Assembly: GCA_004212095.1 (NCBI GenBank)
Contig: RXIJ01000044.1
Location: 1 to 18,076, forward strand
Reading direction: 5' to 3'
DNA length: 18,076 nucleotides
DNA from: Methanosarcinales archaeon
Lineage (GTDB): Archaea; Halobacteriota; Methanosarcinia; Methanosarcinales; EX4572-44
Of this stretch, positions 14,041 through 18,076 are shown in pieces. Made by a program: the position numbers and the translations under genes. How positions within the stretch are numbered: the first letter of the stretch is position 1; each line of letters begins with the position of its first letter. The notes below the pieces were generated by a model that saw nothing but the letters and a program-made list of their open reading frames with translations, did no database searches and was not told where the DNA came from.

Positions 14041-14901
14041 TTATACCAACTTTGATCGTTGGAGTGCCATGAGTGCGTCAGTATCAAGCTTCTCGCCCCG
14101 TTTGAATTTGTCATAGATATCTTCTGCTTCTTTCTTGGCAGCCTCTCTAACAACGTTAACGTAATCATCTTTCTTCTTTCGTTTGATGCCGAGAATAATT
14201 TTATTGAAATCACGAATCTCCTTTTGTGCCCGGATGAACATTTTGTGCTGTTCATCAGCAGCATCCTGTACACTAATAAATTGCTTGTGGATTGCATCGG
14301 AGTCGGCACGCACAGAATCTGCTTGTTTGAAGAAATCAATCATTTTATCGTGATATTGTTGTGCAAGGTCAGCATATTCCTTGACCTTGTTGTGATATAT
14401 TAATGCATTGTCTCGTAGTTCCTGTGCCTCTACAAACAAAGATTTAAGCTCTTCGTTTCCCTCGAGTTCGTTTTTCTTTCTATTGAATTCATTTCTTAAA
14501 TTAGATGTATTATCTACCAATTCGCGTTCTTTCGCTGAAGACATGACTTCGGTTTGCTGTTTAAATTCTAACCGATCAATTTCCCGGCTCATCTCCTTAA
14601 GGGATGAACTGTCAGTAAGATTTAAATCTTTGCGTATTTTATCTATTTTAGTATAAACTTTGTTTGCATCTTCATTGAATGGATCTCTTTTATTCTTGTT
14701 TTCACTGACCTGTTTGTTGTACTCATCCCTCTGCTCTTTGGTTTTCTGTGCTTCCTCGACGATCTCTTTTGTTTTGACATTCAGTTCATTGCGCTCTGTA
14801 GCGAGTTTACTTGCTTCGATATTCAGTTCATTTCTATTGTTCTTGCATTTTTCTGACTGATCTTTTAGCTCATTTTTACGTGTCTGCATTTCTTCTAACA
14901 T
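14041..14901 (-). CDS. COG1340-like archaeal coiled-coil protein
   Basis: A 286-residue protein that is almost entirely coiled coil. Residues 1-100 repeat RNEL(N)-type units (near residues 8, 23, 37, 58 and 72) at spacings of about 14, 15 and 21, close to multiples of seven. A second coil covers 105-245, and a basic C-terminus (KRKKKDD, KFKRGEKLDTDALM) ends the protein. It matches the archaeal COG1340 type; such genes are sometimes mislabelled phosphoserine phosphatase because serB is the neighbour, as here (serB stops 26 bases upstream). A GGGAGGAT lies about 9 bases before the ATG. Function is unknown; a structural or nucleoid-associated role is possible. Confidence 0.82.
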   Translation of the reverse strand: MLEEMQTRKNELKDQSEKCKNNRNELNIEASKLATERNELNVKTKEIVEEAQKTKEQRDEYNKQVSENKNKRDPFNEDANKVYTKIDKIRKDLNLTDSSSLKEMSREIDRLEFKQQTEVMSSAKERELVDNTSNLRNEFNRKKNELEGNEELKSLFVEAQELRDNALIYHNKVKEYADLAQQYHDKMIDFFKQADSVRADSDAIHKQFISVQDAADEQHKMFIRAQKEIRDFNKIILGIKRKKKDDYVNVVREAAKKEAEDIYDKFKRGEKLDTDALMALQRSKLV

Positions 14902-14927
14902 TCTTCTGGTATCCTCCCAGTTTCCAA

Positions 14928-15602
14928 CTATAGTAAATCATTGTTTAGGCCTTCAATAACCGGCATTACTTTGCGCAAATCATTGCCATCAACCACCACA
15001 TCTGCATACTGCTGCAGTACTGGTTTTGAATTAAAGGCAATCCGGTACCCTGCTTTTTTAAAAAGTTGAATATCATTTGCCCCATCTCCTATCACAACAC
15101 ACTTCCAATGATTAACATTTTCCTGTGATGCAATCTGAGTAAGTACCCGTTCTTTTGAATCGTGTTCTGTTAGAGGGCCTGTTACTTTGCCTGCCAGCAC
15201 GCCATCTTCAATTACAAGCGTGTTGGAATACACATAATCCATGCCAAGCTCTCTTCCAATTCGATCCGCTGATATGGTGAATCCTCCTGATATCATAGCG
15301 GTTCGGTAACCAAAGGCTCTAATTTGCTCCATAAGTTCACCAACCCCCTGATTATATGGCATTTTATCAGATGCTTCAAGTGCTTTTTTTACACTTAAAC
15401 CCTGAAGCATGGCTACTCTTTTGCGTAGAGCATCTCCATAATCCATCATTCCATTCATAGCATAGTTAGTGATATTGGCAACTTCATCACCAACTCCGGC
15501 TGCTTTTGCAAGTTCATCGATGGTTTCAGCATTAATAAGAGTGCTGTCCATATCGAAAATAATTAATTTTGCATACTTGCCGTTACGTGACTGCAAGTTC
15601 AT
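14928..15602 (-). CDS. serB: Phosphoserine phosphatase
   Basis: This HAD-superfamily enzyme releases serine from O-phosphoserine, the last step of serine synthesis. The 224-residue protein shows the four HAD motifs: the nucleophile motif DMDST at 17-21, the serine in MISGGFT, a lysine in the segment before VVIGDGANDIQLFKKAG, and the acidic pair in GDGAND. The cap region YAMNGMMDYGDALRKRV is typical. The start at 15602 is supported by AGGTG 8 bases upstream; a GTG at 15638 would add twelve non-conserved residues. It leads the operon with the coiled-coil and phosphoribosyltransferase genes and is divergent from the FrhB-like gene. Confidence 0.93.
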   Translation of the reverse strand: MNLQSRNGKYAKLIIFDMDSTLINAETIDELAKAAGVGDEVANITNYAMNGMMDYGDALRKRVAMLQGLSVKKALEASDKMPYNQGVGELMEQIRAFGYRTAMISGGFTISADRIGRELGMDYVYSNTLVIEDGVLAGKVTGPLTEHDSKERVLTQIASQENVNHWKCVVIGDGANDIQLFKKAGYRIAFNSKPVLQQYADVVVDGNDLRKVMPVIEGLNNDLL

Positions 15603-15683
15603 TAAAACACCTGAATTAAATAAATATGGTAACTTCACTTACATCCTTTTAACCTTTTCGGGAGTAACCAGAATTTAGAATTG

Positions 15684-15694
15684 GATAAATATAT
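15684..15694 (+). promoter_or_regulatory. TATA box of the FrhB-like gene
   Basis: GATAAATATATG lies 41-51 bases before the ATG at 15735, predicting a start near 15716. AGAAGGA about 8 bases before the ATG is the ribosome-binding site, so the leader would be about 20 bases. Confidence 0.55.
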
Positions 15695-15734
15695 GTAGAA
15701 ACGATGCGTATGCAAAGGATAGAAGGAAAAATCC

Positions 15735-16841
15735 ATGAGGTTTGCTGAAAATGGCACGATAATAGATCTAGAATCAAAGGTTATATATAATAATATTTGC
15801 TGCTACTGTGGTGCATGCGGTGCATTTTGTCCGGAGTACATAACCTATGAGAATCAAATTCCTGTGACAAAAAAGAAGTGTTTTGAGATACACGGTGCAT
15901 GCTTTGATTTCTGCCCACGAAGCTTCCTGCCACTTTTTGAAATGGAAAAAGAGATTTTTGGGGCTATTCGAAGTGATGTGGAATTAGGATATTATACCGG
16001 AATACTTTCAGTAAAAGCATCTGGTGACATGGCTATTAAAACCGGGCAGGATGGCGGTGTGGCAACCGCACTTCTGGCATACCTGATGGATAAAGGTAAG
16101 ATTGATGCTGCATGCGTCTGTAAGAAATCTGATGATGAAGTATGGAAGCCAGAGCCATGTGTTGCAACTACTGCAGAAGAAATTCTTAGCTCTTCAGGTT
16201 CCAAGTATGAGCAGACTCCGATGATTGTTGCGGTTGCAGATGCAATCGAGAATTGCGAGACAATTGCAATGGTTGGACTTCCATGTCATGTACAGGCGAT
16301 GAGAAAAATTCAGCTTTCAAAAGCATTTGATGTTTATGCAGGTAAGGTGAAATATATCATTGGACTCTTCTGCACTGAAACCTTTGATCGTGATCTTCTG
16401 CTTGCAAAACTTGCAGAGATCGGTGTTGACATTGATAGGGTAAATAAGTTTGATATTTCTGCCGAAGGGTTCAAAACATATACGGACGATGGCGTGATTA
16501 CAGAAAACATTAAAGCTATGAAATCATGTGTCAGGGAAGGATGCGATGTTTGTTATGATTTTGCAGCAGAACTTGCTGACATTTCTGTTGGTTCCGCAGG
16601 TTCGGAAGATGGCTGGAATACGGTTATTGTGCGAAGCAAAGTTGGAGAGAAGCTTATTAATGATGCAAAAAAGGCAGGGGCTATTAAAGTGAAGCCGATG
16701 GACGAAAAATCAATAGAGTTGGTGAGAACTTTTGCATCAGGGAAGAAAAAAGAAAATATGAAGAAAATCATGCAGATTGCCGATCCAGTGAAGATTTTAA
16801 ACCTTGTTGTTGCGCCGCAGCATCTACAGTTGCTTCTTTAA
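15735..16841 (+). CDS. FrhB/FpoF-type F420-binding iron-sulfur flavoprotein
   Basis: The protein belongs to the FrhB family, whose members bind FAD and iron-sulfur clusters and move electrons between coenzyme F420 and ferredoxin or a partner subunit. The 368-residue product has an N-terminal ferredoxin-like part: the first cluster motif is complete (Cys22, 25, 28 and 32, then Pro33), the second has Cys49, 56 and 60 with His53 where a cysteine is usual. The F420/flavin core follows: TGQDGGVATALLAYLMD, VGLPCHVQAM, YIIGLFCTETFDRDLL, CDVCYDFAAELADISVGSAG and DGWNTVIVR. It could be FpoF-like, FdhB-like or a dedicated CODH partner; cdhC comes 177 bases downstream on the same strand, a link that hints at the last. 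Confidence 0.88.
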   Translation: MRFAENGTIIDLESKVIYNNICCYCGACGAFCPEYITYENQIPVTKKKCFEIHGACFDFCPRSFLPLFEMEKEIFGAIRSDVELGYYTGILSVKASGDMAIKTGQDGGVATALLAYLMDKGKIDAACVCKKSDDEVWKPEPCVATTAEEILSSSGSKYEQTPMIVAVADAIENCETIAMVGLPCHVQAMRKIQLSKAFDVYAGKVKYIIGLFCTETFDRDLLLAKLAEIGVDIDRVNKFDISAEGFKTYTDDGVITENIKAMKSCVREGCDVCYDFAAELADISVGSAGSEDGWNTVIVRSKVGEKLINDAKKAGAIKVKPMDEKSIELVRTFASGKKKENMKKIMQIADPVKILNLVVAPQHLQLLL

Positions 16842-16851
16842 AGACTACGCA

Positions 16852-16873
16852 CTGCAAAGCTTGCGCTTTGCAG
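16852..16873. repeat. Short hairpin element (CTGCAAAGC variant)
   Basis: Arms CTGCAAAGC and GCTTTGCAG enclose TTGC. It begins 11 bases after the FrhB-like stop. On the minus strand the loop reads GCAA. Confidence 0.8.
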
Positions 16874-16886
16874 AGATAGTCAGTAG

Positions 16887-16907
16887 CTGCACAACTTCGT
16901 TGTGCAG
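16887..16907. repeat. Short hairpin element (CTGCACAAC type)
   Basis: Arms CTGCACAAC and GTTGTGCAG around TTC, identical over 21 bases to the copies at 4799-4819 and 16946-16966. It is the second hairpin in the FrhB-like/cdhC gap. Confidence 0.9.
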
Positions 16908-16945
16908 AGATTACCAGTAACTCTTGATTCTCGATTACGCAAGTA

Positions 16946-16966
16946 CTGCACAACTTCGTTGTGCAG
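16946..16966. repeat. Short hairpin element (CTGCACAAC type), second tandem copy
   Basis: Identical to 16887-16907. A partial copy of the other type (AACTCTTGATT, then CTCGATTACGCAAG) lies just to its left at 16919-16943. Confidence 0.9.
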
Positions 16967-16985
16967 AATGTAATTTGAATAGGTT

Positions 16986-17006
16986 CTCGATTACGAAGTA
17001 ATCGAG
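16986..17006. repeat. Short hairpin element (CTCGATTAC type) at the cdhC ribosome-binding site
   Basis: Arms CTCGATTAC and GTAATCGAG enclose GAA. The last three bases of the right arm are the first three of the cdhC ribosome-binding site GAGGTGA. Confidence 0.88.
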
Positions 17007-17010
17007 GTGA
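17004..17010 (+). promoter_or_regulatory. cdhC ribosome-binding site overlapping a hairpin
   Basis: GAGGTGA, 8 bases before the ATG at 17019, is the best ribosome-binding site in the window. Its GAG is paired in the stem 16986-17006, so the folded hairpin would partly hide it. Confidence 0.75.
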
Positions 17011-17018
17011 TTAAAAAA

Positions 17019-18076
17019 ATGGTAGAAGATTTTCCGTTTGAAATATCCCCCATGTTCGAGGGAGAACGAATTAGAAAAGATGGGTTGCATGTGGAGCTTG
17101 CAGGTCCGAAATCAAAAGGATTTGAGCTTGTACAGGCAGCAAAGATGAGTGAAGTTGAAGATGGCAAAGTAACACTGATAGGTCCGGACATAAGTGAGAT
17201 GGAAGAAGGTAAAACTTATCCTTATGCAATGATCTACTACATTGCAGGCGAACACGTGGAAAAAGATGTTGAATCCATTGTAGAACGTCGAAACCATGAT
17301 TTTCAGAACTATATTCATGGATACATGCACTTAAACCAGAGATATGACATCTGGGTTAGAATTGGAAAGGAAGCAATAAGTAAGGGACTTAGCTCACTGG
17401 AACAGGTCGCACAAGCAACGATGATGCTGTTTAAAAACGAGCTTCCATTTATAGAGAGAATCGAGGCTGTTTATATAACGGACATTGTAGAAATAGAAAA
17501 GCGAATGGAAGAAGTAAAGAAAACTTATGACCTGAGAGATATAAGAACCAGAGATCTGCACGAAGAGGATGTGGACACTTTCTACGGCTGCACCCTCTGT
17601 CAATCCTTTGCTCCAACGAATGTCTGTGTAATTACCCCGGATCGTGTATCACTTTGTGGAGCAATCAACTGGTTTGATGGGAGAGCAGCAGCCATGACAG
17701 ACCCGGAAGGTCCACAGTTTGCAATTAAAAAAGGCGAAGTACTTGACTTGGTTGGTGGAGAGTATAGCGGGGTTAATGAACTTGCGGCAAAGCTTTCAGG
17801 TGGTGCATACAATAGAATCAAACTCCACTCGTTCTTTGAATATCCCCACACATCCTGCGGTTGTTTTGAAGTGGTGGGGTTCTTCATGCCTGAAGTGGAT
17901 GGGATAGGCTGGGTCGATCGGGATTTTAATGGTACTGCCCCAAATGGGCTGCCCTTTTCTACCATGGCAGGCCAGACAGGCGGCGGAAAACAGGTGGTTG
18001 GATTTCTTGGAATAGGCATCAACTACTTCAGGTCCCCCAAATTTATACAGGCAGATGGCGGATGGAATAGAACGGT
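17019..18076 (+). CDS. cdhC: Acetyl-CoA decarbonylase/synthase beta subunit, cut by the window edge
   Basis: CdhC is the acetyl-CoA synthase component of the archaeal CODH/ACDS complex; its nickel-iron-sulfur A-cluster joins a methyl group, CO and CoA (or cleaves acetyl-CoA). The 352 residues seen start MVEDFPFEISPMFEGERIRK and include the A-cluster ligand regions: Cys191, 194 and 203 in GCTLCQSFAPTNVC, and Cys280 and 282 in TSCGCFE. The positions are within two residues of those known in methanogen CdhC. The gene runs off the window before the C-terminus, and no stop or frameshift is seen. The ATG at 17019 has GAGGTGA 8 bases upstream. The genes usually before it, cdhA and cdhB, are absent here. 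Confidence 0.96.
   Translation, partial: MVEDFPFEISPMFEGERIRKDGLHVELAGPKSKGFELVQAAKMSEVEDGKVTLIGPDISEMEEGKTYPYAMIYYIAGEHVEKDVESIVERRNHDFQNYIHGYMHLNQRYDIWVRIGKEAISKGLSSLEQVAQATMMLFKNELPFIERIEAVYITDIVEIEKRMEEVKKTYDLRDIRTRDLHEEDVDTFYGCTLCQSFAPTNVCVITPDRVSLCGAINWFDGRAAAMTDPEGPQFAIKKGEVLDLVGGEYSGVNELAAKLSGGAYNRIKLHSFFEYPHTSCGCFEVVGFFMPEVDGIGWVDRDFNGTAPNGLPFSTMAGQTGGGKQVVGFLGIGINYFRSPKFIQADGGWNRT

Larger units (their letters stand above)
16842..17018. other. Hairpin-packed leader/spacer before cdhC
   Basis: These 177 bases hold four intact hairpins (16852, 16887, 16946 and 16986) plus one partial copy, and little else. No strong TATA box is seen, so cdhC may be read through from the FrhB-like gene. 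If so, all hairpins would be in the message between the two genes. Confidence 0.65.

Noticed and set aside
16852..17006. Clustered palindromes as a CRISPR array
   Set aside because: Repeats differ in sequence, spacers are of irregular length (13-38 bases), and no cas genes are present.
17600..18022. 140-codon minus-strand open frame
   Set aside because: Lies antisense to conserved cdhC and reads as a shadow with many Pro/Ser residues.

Overview
The window is archaeal and most likely comes from a methanogen or methanotroph-related lineage of the Methanosarcinales/Methanomicrobia type. The evidence is a membrane-anchored LonB, a Trm56 tRNA methylase, glutamyl-tRNA reductase, the archaeal cobamide set cobZ-cobS-cobY, an archaeal SRP RNA, an FrhB-type F420 protein and the ACDS/CODH beta subunit CdhC. 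Promoters are TATA boxes about 26 bases upstream of the expected starts. The species cannot be fixed from the sequence.

Positions 1-6200, minus strand: trm56, a DUF166 protein, lonB, tldD and tldE. The last three abut one another and form a proteolysis operon. Plus strand 6366-10256: hemA with two inverted repeats in its upstream region, then a tight cobamide operon (small unknown protein, cobZ, cobS, cobY, unknown 124-residue protein). From 10257 to about 11300 lies a decayed region, with a broken PKD/dockerin-like surface protein and a probable transposase remnant. From 11565 to 11880 is a clear SRP RNA on the minus strand, divergent from a small winged-helix protein followed by a GT4 glycosyltransferase. 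Minus strand 13370-15602: serB, a COG1340-like coiled-coil protein and a phosphoribosyltransferase in one operon. Plus strand 15735 to the end: an FrhB-like iron-sulfur flavoprotein, then cdhC, which is cut by the window edge.

The most unusual feature is a family of very short dispersed hairpins (9-bp arms, 3-4-base loop), in two sequence types that tend to sit side by side. They lie at gene ends and starts. One separates tldD from tldE and is flanked by a 23-bp direct repeat. One supplies the last codons and stop of the DUF166 gene. One overlaps the ribosome-binding site of cdhC. They look like mobile or spreading elements and have not been matched here to any named family.
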